DNA of 64,000 nt from Deltaproteobacteria bacterium (lineage in GTDB: Bacteria; Myxococcota_A; UBA796; JAFGLY01). Under the pieces are notes generated by a model that did not search any database, had not been told where the DNA came from, and saw nothing but the letters and a program-made list of their open reading frames with translations. This document shows positions 9,338 through 17,471 of this stretch, one piece after another. The DNA is taken from NCBI GenBank assembly GCA_016927815.1, contig JAFGLY010000166.1:101142-165141 (forward strand), read 5' to 3'. Positions within the stretch are counted from its first letter, which is position 1. The number at the start of each line of letters is the position of its first letter. Position numbers and translations under genes: made by a program.

Positions 9338-10329
9338 ACGACTGCATCCTGATGGACCACGGCGAGGGCGGGGCTGCGACGGCCCGCCTGCTCACCGAGG
9401 TCTTCCTCCGCCACCTCGGCAACCCCGGTCCGCTCGAAGACGCCGCCTGTCTGCCCGGTTTCGACCGGATCGCCTTCACCACCGACACGTTCGTGGTGCG
9501 GCCTCCGTTCTTTCCGGGAGGCGATATCGGAAAGCTCGCCGTGTGCGGAACCGTGAACGATCTCGCGGTGATGGGCGCCGTCCCCAGGTGGATCACCGCG
9601 GCGTTCGTGCTCGAGGAGGGGCTGGCGATCTCCCTGCTCGACCGCGTGGTGGCCTCCATGGCGGCCACGGCCCGCGAGGCGGGCGTCACGGTGGTCGGCG
9701 GCGACACGAAGGTGGTGGGGCGGGGCGAAGCCGACGGCATCTTCGTGAACACGAGCGGTGTCGGCTTCCTCCCGCCGCAAAGGGCGCTCTCGGTGGCTGC
9801 CTGCCGGCCGGGCGACCAGGTGATCGTGAGCGGGCCCGTGGGCGACCACGGTACCGCCGTGCTCCTGGCTCGTGAGGGATTCGGGTTGGAGGGAGAGGTC
9901 TACAGCGACTGCCAGCCGCTCGGCGACCTCGCAGCCGCCCTGTTGGAGGCCGCACCGGACATCCGGTCCATGCGCGACCCCACGCGAGGCGGTCTGGCCA
10001 CCGTGCTGGTGGAGATGGCCTCGGCCTCAGGCGTCCGGATCCGGATCGAGGAGGCCGCGGTCCCCGTGCGCCGATCCGTGCGGACCGCGTGCGACCTGTT
10101 GGGTCTCGATCCGCTGTACGTGGCCTGCGAGGGTCGCCTCGTGGTCGTGTGCCCCCCAGAGCGGACGGACGATGTCCTGGCAGCCGCACGCGCCCATCCT
10201 CGTGGCCGAGAAGCCGCGCTGATCGGAGGGGTGGGGGAGGGGACCTGCGGCCTGACCCTCGAGACCGTCCACGGGGGCCGCCGCCCGCTCGTCGCCCTCG
10301 AAGGCGCCCAGCTCCCCCGCATCTGCTAG
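9334..10329 (+). CDS. hypE: Hydrogenase maturation protein HypE
   Basis: HypE dehydrates the C-terminal thiocarboxamide to a thiocyanate and donates CN to iron. The 331-residue protein has the AIRS/PurM-like ATP-binding fold with DTFVVRPPFFPGGDIGKLA and GTVNDLAVMGA. It ends in the family signature PRIC, whose terminal Cys accepts the carbamoyl group from HypF, so the reading frame is intact to its last residue. The GTG at 9334 has GGAGG at 9323-9327 and overlaps the hypD stop. HypA follows after 8 bases. Confidence 0.97.
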   Translation: MNDCILMDHGEGGAATARLLTEVFLRHLGNPGPLEDAACLPGFDRIAFTTDTFVVRPPFFPGGDIGKLAVCGTVNDLAVMGAVPRWITAAFVLEEGLAISLLDRVVASMAATAREAGVTVVGGDTKVVGRGEADGIFVNTSGVGFLPPQRALSVAACRPGDQVIVSGPVGDHGTAVLLAREGFGLEGEVYSDCQPLGDLAAALLEAAPDIRSMRDPTRGGLATVLVEMASASGVRIRIEEAAVPVRRSVRTACDLLGLDPLYVACEGRLVVVCPPERTDDVLAAARAHPRGREAALIGGVGEGTCGLTLETVHGGRRPLVALEGAQLPRIC

Positions 10330-10337
10330 GAGTCGCC

Positions 10338-10694
10338 GTGCACGAAGCGTCCATTGCCCAGTCGCTGCTCGACCAGGTGGAGCAGGTCATGGCTGGCCCG
10401 GCGTTCGAGGGCGTCACGGGTCGGCTCGTCCGGGTCCACGTGCGAATCGGCCGGATGACGGCCGTGGTACCCGACGTGCTGCGTTTCATGTGGGCCGCCA
10501 TGGTCGACGGCACCGCGATCGAGGGCGTCGCTCTCGAGATCGAGGAGGTTCCGATCCGGGCCCGCTGCAACGGCTGTGGCGAGGAGCAGGAGTTCGTGGA
10601 CATCGGATTCGTCTGCGGCAGGTGTGGATCCACGGACGTGGAGATCACGTCGGGCCGGGAGCTGAACCTCGTTTCCTTGGAGGTGGAGTCATGA
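10338..10694 (+). CDS. hypA: Hydrogenase nickel incorporation protein HypA
   Basis: HypA binds nickel and passes it to the hydrogenase large subunit with HypB. The 118 residues begin with (M)HEASIAQSLL, placing the nickel-binding His at position 2, and carry the structural zinc site as two CxxC pairs (CNGCGEEQ and CGRCGS, about residues 75-98). The start is GTG 10338 with AGGAG at 10328-10332; the MHE N-terminus fixes this choice. The stop overlaps the hypB ATG by 4 bp. Confidence 0.96.
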   Translation: MHEASIAQSLLDQVEQVMAGPAFEGVTGRLVRVHVRIGRMTAVVPDVLRFMWAAMVDGTAIEGVALEIEEVPIRARCNGCGEEQEFVDIGFVCGRCGSTDVEITSGRELNLVSLEVES

Positions 10695-11377
10695 CGGACG
10701 CAACACGGCGCATTCCAGTGATCACGCGCATCCTCGAGGCCAACGACCGGGTCGCCGACGAGAACCGTCGCCGGTTCGCCGAGGCGGGGGTCTGTGTGGT
10801 GAACCTGGTGTCCAGTCCAGGGGCGGGCAAGACCACGCTCCTGGAGCACACACTTCCGGCCTTGAGGGGCGGCGTGCGCGCAGGCGTGATCGTCGGAGAC
10901 ATCGCGACCACCCGGGACGCCGAGCGCCTTGCGGTCCACGACGTCCCCGTCGTGCAGATCACGACCGAGGCGTTCGGCGGTTCCTGCCACCTGGAGGCCA
11001 CGACCATCCGGCAGGCGCTCGATGCCCTGGACCTGGACTCGCTGGATCTCCTCTTCGTGGAGAACGTGGGCAACCTCGTCTGTCCCGCCGAGTTCGACCT
11101 GGGCGAACACGCCAAGGTGGCCCTCCTGTCCGTCACCGAGGGCGAGGACAAGCCGATCAAGTACCCGCTGGCGTTCCAGGTGGCCGAGCTCGCGGTGATC
11201 ACCAAGATCGACCTGGTGCCGCACCTCCGGTACGACCTCGACGCCATGCGCGCCTTCCTCGAGAAGGTCAACCCGAGGCTCCCGAGGGTGGAGATGTCCA
11301 TCTACACCGGGCAGGGATTGGACGCCTGGATGGCCTGGCTCGAGGAGAAGATGGCGCGGGCCGCCAAGCGGGGGTGA
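10691..11377 (+). CDS. hypB: Hydrogenase nickel incorporation GTPase HypB
   Basis: HypB is the GTPase that drives nickel delivery to the hydrogenase. The 228 residues contain the P-loop SSPGAGKTTLLEHT (about 41-54), the metal/GTP switch region FGGSCHLEA, the Walker B-like ENVGNLVCPAEFDLGEH and the guanine-specifying TKIDL. There is no N-terminal His-rich stretch, so it lacks the nickel-storage extension seen in some HypB proteins. It closes the hyp operon; 210 bp then separate it from the next gene, and no clear intrinsic terminator is visible. Confidence 0.96.
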   Translation: MTDATRRIPVITRILEANDRVADENRRRFAEAGVCVVNLVSSPGAGKTTLLEHTLPALRGGVRAGVIVGDIATTRDAERLAVHDVPVVQITTEAFGGSCHLEATTIRQALDALDLDSLDLLFVENVGNLVCPAEFDLGEHAKVALLSVTEGEDKPIKYPLAFQVAELAVITKIDLVPHLRYDLDAMRAFLEKVNPRLPRVEMSIYTGQGLDAWMAWLEEKMARAAKRG

Positions 11378-11514
11378 TCCTGCGAGGCCTGCCCGCGTGG
11401 CGGCGCATCCTGCCGACCCCGCTGGGAGAGGGCGTTCGGGAGACCTGCCAGCGCCCGGGATGCGGTCGGACGCGGGCCGCCAGGGTCCGTGCGGACGTCG
11501 CGGGCGTCCTGGCA

Positions 11515-11543
11515 TGGCCAGCGACGGTCCAGGCCGGTAGAAT
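11515..11543 (+). promoter_or_regulatory. Candidate sigma70-type promoter for the Kelch/MopM gene
   Basis: TGGCCA (11515-11520) and TAGAAT (11538-11543) are separated by 17 bases and match four and five of six consensus positions. They lie about 45 bp upstream of the GTG at 11588, in a 210-bp gap after hypB. The prediction is by eye only. Confidence 0.4.
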
Positions 11544-11587
11544 CCACTCGTGGGCCATCCTCCCGGCCCCGTCCCGTTGGAGGCACC

Positions 11588-13936
11588 GTGTCCGACTCCC
11601 TGCCCCGACTCCTGTGGCTTCCCCTCCTGGCGTCCTGCGCGCCGGCCTCCCAGCCCGACGAGGTCATGGCCACCCTGCTCCCGTTCGGCTCGGAGGGCGA
11701 GCCGCTGCTCGAACCGTCCCAGGTCCTGGGCTTCGACCGCGTGGGAGACCACCTGTTTGCGGACCTCGATCCGGCTTTCCGGCAGATCGGCATCCATCCT
11801 GCCCAGACGCACCTCCCAGTCCGCGCACAGGCGCCCTTTTTCGTCCGCGACGCGATCTCGGGGCTCTCGATCCATGCACGCCTCGACGAAGCCCTCGATG
11901 TCCCGGCCATTCCCTCCCAAGGCCACGTCGTCTACGCCGATGTCCTGCCGGACGGTGCCGATGCGGTTCTCAGGGTGACCGTGGACGGCCTCGAGGACTA
12001 CGTCCTCTTCGAAGACCCCCCCGCCACGCCGGCCGTCTCGTACACGGTCTCGCTGGGAGACGCGGTGGCCGGACTGCGGTTCGTGGCCCACAGCCTCGAG
12101 TTTCTCGACGCCGGCGGGGCCCCGCGCCTCAGGGTTCCATCTCCCTTCCTCGTGGACGCCCACAACCGGGTGCACCCGGCGACCCTCGAGGTCGAGGGGT
12201 GCGCGGTCCAGACCCGGCCCGTGGCTCCCTGGGGACGCGAGGTCCTGCCGCCGGGAGCGCGGGAGTGCACGCTCGTGATCGCCTGGGACAACGCGCCCGT
12301 GGCCTGGCCAGCCGTGCTCGATCCCGGCTGGAAGACCACCGGCAGCATGTCCGCACCCCGCGCCGGGCACACGAGCACCCTGCTCAACGACCGCACGGTG
12401 CTCGTGGCCGGAGGCGTGGACCTGGAAGACAGTCCCTACCACCCCATCGCCGAGCTCTACGACCCCGAGACGGACACCTGGGCCGAGACCGGCGATCTGA
12501 GCGTGAACCGATCCGGGCACACCGCCACCCTGATAGGCAGCTGGGGCGTGCTGGTGGCAGGCGGGTTCGCCGAGGTGGACCCGGAGAAGGGCATCCGCGC
12601 CGAACGCTACGACCCCAGCGACGGGGTCTGGGACGACGTGGGCCCGATGATCCGCTGGCGGGCCCACCACACGGCCACCCTGCTCCTGGACGAGCGCGTG
12701 CTCGTCGCAGGGGGAGACGTGGCCACGATCTGGCCGGACACCGAGCCGTCCTCGAGCGCCGAGATCTACGACACCCTCAAGATGGAGTGGGCCGTCACCG
12801 GCTCCATGGCGGTTCCGAGAACCGGACACGACGCGGGTGTTCTGCTCGACGGTCGCGTGCTCGTCGCGGGCGGGGACGCCAGCAGCACCTTCACGGAGGC
12901 GTACAACCCCAGCCTCGGCAGCTGGAGGTCGGCTGGAGACCTGAACACGCCGCGCTCGTCCTCGACGCTGACCGTGCTCGCGGACGGCGATGCGATCGTC
13001 GTGGGCGGCGACGCCACCGGCGCCACCTCCGAGCTGTACGACGCGAAGACCTCCACGTGGACCCCGGCCGGGGAGGTCCCCGGGTTCGAAGCCTGCACCG
13101 GAGCCGGCCTGACGGGTCACACCGCGAACCTGCTCGCAGACTACCGCGTGCTGGTGGCCGGCGGGGTCTGCGGGGACGATCCCCTCAAGACCAGTGCCCT
13201 GTACGACCCCTTCGAGTCTGCCTGGCAACCGGTGTACGGGTTCACGTTCCCGCGCTTCGACCACGCCACGAGCCTCTTGAGGGACGAGCGGTTGCTGGCC
13301 TCCGGCGGCGTCTCGCTTGCGCTCATCGGCAATCCTCCGCCTCAGGAGTACACGACCACCGCGGACATCCTCACCCCCTGCGTGGACGACGACATCGACG
13401 GCGACCGGGACGGCACGATCTGTGCCGACGACTGCGACGACCAGGACAACAGCAGGTTCCCCGGCAACAAGGAACTGTGCGACGGCCTCGACAACGACTG
13501 CGACGGAGAGGTGCCCGCGGACGAGGTGGACGTGGACGCCGACGGCTGGCTCCTGTGCAACGACTGCGACGACCGGGATGCCACGTTCCATCCCGAGGCC
13601 GAGGAGCTGTGCGACGGCCTCGACAACGACTGCGACGGCGTGGTCCCCGACGACGAGATCGATGACGACGGGGACTGGTGGACGGAGTGCATGGGGGACT
13701 GCGACGACACGAACCCGGACGTCCACCCCGGCCGGGACGAGGTCTGGGGCAACGGCATCGACGACAACTGCGACGGGTATGCCGATCCGGGCTACGTGCC
13801 GGACGACGAGGAAGAGGGGTGCAGCTGCACGCAGGGACCTCGTAGCGGAGGGTGGCTCGGGTGGATCCTCGGCGCGTTGGGCCTGGTCTTCCTCAGGCGT
13901 CGAGCCTGTGCGGGAGACCGGCGCAGGACCGGATGA
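11588..13936 (+). CDS. Kelch-repeat/MopM surface lipoprotein with MYXO-CTERM-like tail
   Basis: A predicted 782-residue cell-surface protein. The N-terminus has a hydrophobic leader ending in a lipobox-like LASC near residue 17. Residues about 255-590 hold Kelch-type blades with recurring GHTSTLL/VLVAGG motifs. Residues about 598-735 hold three MopM-type repeats (CDGLDNDCDG and similar), rich in Asp and Cys and possibly metal binding. The end is GCSC (about 743), a hydrophobic stretch, then RRR, the layout of a MYXO-CTERM sorting signal. The GTG at 11588 puts the leader directly after a GGAGGC site. The next gene overlaps the stop by 4 bp. Carrying both a lipobox and a C-terminal sorting tail is unusual; one of the two may not be used. 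The molecular role is unknown. Confidence 0.82.
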   Translation: MSDSLPRLLWLPLLASCAPASQPDEVMATLLPFGSEGEPLLEPSQVLGFDRVGDHLFADLDPAFRQIGIHPAQTHLPVRAQAPFFVRDAISGLSIHARLDEALDVPAIPSQGHVVYADVLPDGADAVLRVTVDGLEDYVLFEDPPATPAVSYTVSLGDAVAGLRFVAHSLEFLDAGGAPRLRVPSPFLVDAHNRVHPATLEVEGCAVQTRPVAPWGREVLPPGARECTLVIAWDNAPVAWPAVLDPGWKTTGSMSAPRAGHTSTLLNDRTVLVAGGVDLEDSPYHPIAELYDPETDTWAETGDLSVNRSGHTATLIGSWGVLVAGGFAEVDPEKGIRAERYDPSDGVWDDVGPMIRWRAHHTATLLLDERVLVAGGDVATIWPDTEPSSSAEIYDTLKMEWAVTGSMAVPRTGHDAGVLLDGRVLVAGGDASSTFTEAYNPSLGSWRSAGDLNTPRSSSTLTVLADGDAIVVGGDATGATSELYDAKTSTWTPAGEVPGFEACTGAGLTGHTANLLADYRVLVAGGVCGDDPLKTSALYDPFESAWQPVYGFTFPRFDHATSLLRDERLLASGGVSLALIGNPPPQEYTTTADILTPCVDDDIDGDRDGTICADDCDDQDNSRFPGNKELCDGLDNDCDGEVPADEVDVDADGWLLCNDCDDRDATFHPEAEELCDGLDNDCDGVVPDDEIDDDGDWWTECMGDCDDTNPDVHPGRDEVWGNGIDDNCDGYADPGYVPDDEEEGCSCTQGPRSGGWLGWILGALGLVFLRRRACAGDRRRTG

Positions 13937-14397
13937 CGACCATGGAGGCCTCTCCCACTCCCCCGGAACCCTCGCCGCCTCCCCGGCGGCGGTCCGGCAT
14001 CCTCGTCCTCGTCGAACTGGTGGGTGCCATCGCCCTCGCCTTGACCGCCTGGGCAGGGTCGTCGTCGGGGCTCATCGACCGGCAGACCGCCAGCATCCTC
14101 GGTCTCGGATCGGTGCTCCTGTTCGGCAGCCTCCTGCTCTCGTTCCGCTCGCGTCCCCGGCAGACCGGGGAGCCCGGCCTGGAGGATGCGCGAAGGCCGT
14201 CCCGTCCCGTGCCCATGCCCCACTGGTCTCCCGCGCCGGGCGTGGTTCCCGACGTGGTCCTGCGTCCTGGAGATCCGGACCCCACGCTCGAACCCGAAGC
14301 CCTGCGCGCTCCCGTGGAGACGCCTCCCCCGGAACCGGACGACCCCACGGTGGACGTGTTTCCCGCTCCACCCCAGGGGCCGAACGAACAGGACTAG
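13933..14397 (+). CDS. Small two-helix membrane protein, function unknown
   Basis: The 154 residues start with a Pro-rich cytoplasmic segment, then two membrane helices (about residues 24-44 and 54-72), then an acidic, Pro-rich C-terminal tail of about 80 residues with low complexity. I do not recognise a family. The ATG at 13933 overlaps the stop of the Kelch/MopM gene (ATGA), suggesting a shared transcript; a second ATG at 13942 is possible. Its TAG stop overlaps the stop of the convergent desulfoferrodoxin gene inside the palindrome CTAG. Confidence 0.7.
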   Translation: MTTMEASPTPPEPSPPPRRRSGILVLVELVGAIALALTAWAGSSSGLIDRQTASILGLGSVLLFGSLLLSFRSRPRQTGEPGLEDARRPSRPVPMPHWSPAPGVVPDVVLRPGDPDPTLEPEALRAPVETPPPEPDDPTVDVFPAPPQGPNEQD

Positions 14398-14780
14398 GCC
14401 GGGAGGGTCTGGCCCTTCCACAGTCCGTGAAGGTTGCACCAGGCCCGCACGCCGATCCTTCGACCCTCGACGGGGAAGAAGGCCTCGGGTGCGTCGCCGG
14501 GAACGAGGTCCTTGCGCAGCACGAGCCCGTCCACCTGGACCTCGATCCACCCGATGAAGTGGGCTTCGGTCATGGGATGGGCCACGCTGCCCACCCGAAC
14601 CATGAGCCCTCCGTGCGTCCGCTCGAGCACCGGGACGTGCTTCTCGCGGGCGGCATCCACGGTGTTCTCCTCGAGCCGGACCATGGGCTGGTCGCAGCAG
14701 GTGAGGGTGCCGCCTCCGACGTGGTGCACCTCGACGAGGTTGCCGCACTCGGTGCAGCGGTAGATCCATCCCTTCTCCAT
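14394..14780 (-). CDS. dfx: Desulfoferrodoxin (2Fe superoxide reductase)
   Basis: Superoxide reductase reduces superoxide to peroxide without releasing O2, using electrons from rubredoxin. The 128 residues carry both iron centres: the desulforedoxin-type site C9, C12, C28 and C29, and the catalytic site E46-K47-H48, H68, H74, C115 and H118 (WCNLHGLWKG). It is therefore the two-iron class, not the small neelaredoxin class. The ATG at 14780 is 23 bases after the rubredoxin stop in the same strand, giving the operon order flavodiiron protein, rubredoxin, desulfoferrodoxin. Cytoplasmic; no signal peptide. Confidence 0.96.
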   Translation of the reverse strand: MEKGWIYRCTECGNLVEVHHVGGGTLTCCDQPMVRLEENTVDAAREKHVPVLERTHGGLMVRVGSVAHPMTEAHFIGWIEVQVDGLVLRKDLVPGDAPEAFFPVEGRRIGVRAWCNLHGLWKGQTLPA

Positions 14781-14803
14781 GACACAGCCTCCTGGTGGGG
14801 GAA

Positions 14804-14965
14804 TCAGTCGACGGGTTCGAAGAGGTCCTTCCCGGCCCCACAGACCGGACAGACCCAGTCGTCGGGGATGTCCTCGAAGGCGGTCCCGGGCTCGATGCCG
14901 GAGTCGGGGTCGCCCTCGGCGGGATCGTACACGTAGCCACAGGGGGTGCACTCGTAGCGCTTCAT
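14804..14965 (-). CDS. Rubredoxin
   Basis: A 53-residue one-iron electron carrier with the Fe(Cys)4 ligands C6, C9, C39 and C42 (CTPCGY and CPVCGAGKD) and the usual aromatic core (Y4, Y11, Y13, F30, W37). It sits between the flavodiiron protein and the superoxide reductase, both of which take electrons from rubredoxin, so it is very likely their shared donor. Its ATG at 14965 overlaps the flavodiiron stop by 4 bp. Confidence 0.97.
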   Translation of the reverse strand: MKRYECTPCGYVYDPAEGDPDSGIEPGTAFEDIPDDWVCPVCGAGKDLFEPVD

Positions 14966-16158
14966 GCGTTCTCCTTCGGGGTGAGGGTGAGGTCTGCGTG
15001 GCGACGGGCGATGGTCTCGGCGAGCGCGTCCAGAGCAGCGAGGTCTTCGGAGCGAGGGATGCCCCGGACCTGTACGGGGTCGAGAACCTCGGCCTTGAGG
15101 CCGGAGACCAGCCCGGCGAGCTGATCCGTCGACCGACCGCCCCAGGCGTAGGATCCGATGACGGCGACATGACGAATCCGTGGCTTCAAGGCTCCGAGCA
15201 CCATGGCGGCGTGCAGTGCGGTGGGGTGGGCGCCCCCGAGTACCGTGGGAGTGCCGAGCACGAGCGTGGCGGCGTCCACGGTGGCGGCCGCGACCCGACC
15301 CAGATCGGCGGCGGAGAGGTTGAAGGCCTCTACGTCCACGTCGCGGGCCAGGAGGCGATCCACGAGGTGCTCCACCATGCGCTGCGTCGAGCCGTGCATG
15401 GACACCCACGCGATCACGACCTTGTTCCGCGGGCCGCCGTCCACCCAGTATCGGTAGGCCTCGAGGATGTCCTCGGGGTGGTCCCAGACCGGGCCGTGGC
15501 TGGGCGCGATGACCTGGCAGGGCCAGGCTTCGAGACGGGCGAGGTGCTTCCGGATCTGGGCCGTGAACGGCATCATGATCGTGGCGAAGTAGCGCCGGGC
15601 GTCCTCCATCACGAGGCCGGACCGGGAAGCCCAGGGCTGGTCGGTGGACAGGTGGGATCCGAACAGGTCGCACGGGAGGAGGAGACCTAGTTCGCGGACG
15701 TAGGTGAGCATCGTCTCGGGCCAGTGGACCCAGGGAGCGTGGAGGAACTCGAGCGTTCGGTTGCCCAGCGAGATCGTCTCCCCGTCCTCCACGGTCCGGA
15801 TCCGGTCCACGGGGAGATCGAGATGGAGCGTCAAGAGATCCCGGCCCTTGGGAGTGGTGAGCAGGCGGGCTCGCGGAAAGCGCGCCATCACCTCGGGCAG
15901 GGTGCCGCTGTGGTCCTGCTCCGCATGGTTGGACACCACGAAGTCGGGCTCCGCTCCGATGGAGGCGAGCCGTTCGAACAGCACGGGGCCGAAGTGCGGT
16001 TCCACCGCATCGACGAGCACCGTGCCCTCGCTGCCCCGCACCACCCAGGCGTTGTAGGACGTGCCGTGGGGAAGGGGGATGAGATTGTCGAACAGGCGCC
16101 GGTCCGGGTCCTGTGCGCCCACCCAGAAGAAGCCGTCACCGAGAGGTCGAGCCTGCAT
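14962..16158 (-). CDS. Flavodiiron protein (O2/NO reductase, FprA-like)
   Basis: Flavodiiron proteins reduce O2 to water or NO to N2O in the cytoplasm. The 398 residues show a metallo-beta-lactamase-like domain with the diiron motif H78-x-E80-x-D82-H83 (NHAEQDHSG), a later [11 protein letters not shown]is, an [11 protein letters not shown]sp and a SHGPVW His. A flavodoxin-like FMN domain follows from about residue 255 ([10 protein letters not shown]). There is no fused rubredoxin; rubredoxin is the next gene. ATG 16158 has GAGGAG about 9 bases upstream; an upstream in-frame start (16194) has no such site. A TACACT box at 16181-16186 (minus) could be its -10 element. Confidence 0.95.
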   Translation of the reverse strand: MQARPLGDGFFWVGAQDPDRRLFDNLIPLPHGTSYNAWVVRGSEGTVLVDAVEPHFGPVLFERLASIGAEPDFVVSNHAEQDHSGTLPEVMARFPRARLLTTPKGRDLLTLHLDLPVDRIRTVEDGETISLGNRTLEFLHAPWVHWPETMLTYVRELGLLLPCDLFGSHLSTDQPWASRSGLVMEDARRYFATIMMPFTAQIRKHLARLEAWPCQVIAPSHGPVWDHPEDILEAYRYWVDGGPRNKVVIAWVSMHGSTQRMVEHLVDRLLARDVDVEAFNLSAADLGRVAAATVDAATLVLGTPTVLGGAHPTALHAAMVLGALKPRIRHVAVIGSYAWGGRSTDQLAGLVSGLKAEVLDPVQVRGIPRSEDLAALDALAETIARRHADLTLTPKENA

Positions 16159-16316
16159 GGGATCTCCTCGAGACCTGGCGAGTGTAACCTGCACGCACCC
16201 GGAGGATTCTGTCGCCGATGATCGGCATCACCGGGCCGGCCCGGTCCGAAGACCGCTGGACAGATCCGTATCGGGTTAGGTCCGTACCTGGACTCCGCGC
16301 CCCGGAGGTGGTGACC

Positions 16317-17471
16317 GTGAAGGTCGGCACGGGCCTTTCGACCGAGCCGGTCACGGGTCGAGCGGTAGAGGAGGCCGCCCGCAGCGCCCTTGCCGGCATC
16401 GGCGTCGATCGGGCAGACGCCGCCCTGTGCTGGCTCACGACACCCCACGCCCCCCATGTCGAGGAGGTCTGCGATCACCTCGGCGAGGTGCTCGATGTGC
16501 CCAGCTTCGCGGGGTGCATCGCGTCCGGGGTGACGGTGGGCGATCGGCAGGTTTCCGACGGTCCGGGCGTCGGGGTCATGGCCTTCGCGGACCCGGACCC
16601 GGATCGATTCCGCTCGATCCTTGCCCGAAACCTGGAAAAGCGTCCTGCCGAAGTCGCCACGGCGCTCGTGGACCGCACCGGCCGGGACGACATGCTCTTC
16701 GCGATGCTCTCGACCTCCTCGTTCCAGCCACGCCCGTTCCTCCAGGCGTTGCAGGGCGTGGGATCGCGAGCCACGCTCACGGGTGGAGGCGCCGTGAACC
16801 TGCAGGGTAGCGACTTCGTGTTCACCGAGGCCGGCGTGGAGGCCGACGGAGCCTCTGCGCTCCTCATCCGGACGTGCGGTCCCCTGATCGGCGTGGCCCA
16901 GTCCTGCCAGGCCGTCACGCCTCCGTACCTCATCACGGCCTGCCAGGGGCGGGTCCTGGCCGAACTCGACCGCAGGCCCGCGGAGGACGTTCTCGTAGAG
17001 GTCATGCGGGGGCGCGGGTTCCAGGACGCCGACCTCGGACGGCGGGTGATGGTCGGCCTGGGGCAGCGCGTGTCCCGAGTGGACTTCGTCCGGGGTGAGT
17101 TCGTGGTCCGCCCGCTTCTCGGCGTGGAAACGCGGTTGCGCGCCCTCTTCGTCGGAGACGAACTCGAAGAGGGCATGAGCCTGGTGTTCGTGCTGAGGGA
17201 TCGCGAGGCTGCGCGCCAGGAGCTCAACGCGTGCCTGATGGAGATGCGCGATGCCCTCAACGGTCGGCCCCGGCCGTCGTTCGCGCTCGTGGCCGACTGC
17301 GGGGGCCGGAACGCCGAGTTTCACGGCATGCCCGATTTCGATGCCGCCATCACGTCCGCCTACCTGGAGGACGTGCCCATGGGGGGATTCGCCAGCGGCT
17401 TCGAGATTGCACCCTCCAGCGGTGCCCCCCAGGTCCATCTCTTCAGCCAGGTCGTGGGCGTGGGGTGGTAG
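16317..17471 (+). CDS. FIST-domain protein, possible NosP-like NO sensor
   Basis: A stand-alone 384-residue protein made of FIST_N (about 1-215) and FIST_C (about 220-375) domains and no output domain. FIST domains are thought to sense small ligands; the NosP subgroup binds haem and NO. The N-terminus VKVGTGLSTEP is typical for a FIST start, which is why I chose GTG 16317 with GGAGG at 16304-16308; an ATG at 16218 with GGAGGA at 16201-16206 would add 33 residues. It is divergent from the flavodiiron/rubredoxin/superoxide reductase operon, which makes an NO- or redox-sensing role attractive but unproven. I cannot identify the haem ligand from sequence alone. Confidence 0.8.
   Translation: MKVGTGLSTEPVTGRAVEEAARSALAGIGVDRADAALCWLTTPHAPHVEEVCDHLGEVLDVPSFAGCIASGVTVGDRQVSDGPGVGVMAFADPDPDRFRSILARNLEKRPAEVATALVDRTGRDDMLFAMLSTSSFQPRPFLQALQGVGSRATLTGGGAVNLQGSDFVFTEAGVEADGASALLIRTCGPLIGVAQSCQAVTPPYLITACQGRVLAELDRRPAEDVLVEVMRGRGFQDADLGRRVMVGLGQRVSRVDFVRGEFVVRPLLGVETRLRALFVGDELEEGMSLVFVLRDREAARQELNACLMEMRDALNGRPRPSFALVADCGGRNAEFHGMPDFDAAITSAYLEDVPMGGFASGFEIAPSSGAPQVHLFSQVVGVGW

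Noticed and set aside
9686..13726. Very long antisense reading frame (over 1300 codons) opposite hypE-hypA-hypB and the Kelch gene
   Set aside because: Shadow of high GC at third codon positions; the plus-strand genes have clear family motifs and ribosome sites, and the antisense product shows none. The same holds for long frames opposite 50168-55537 and 34864-39702.
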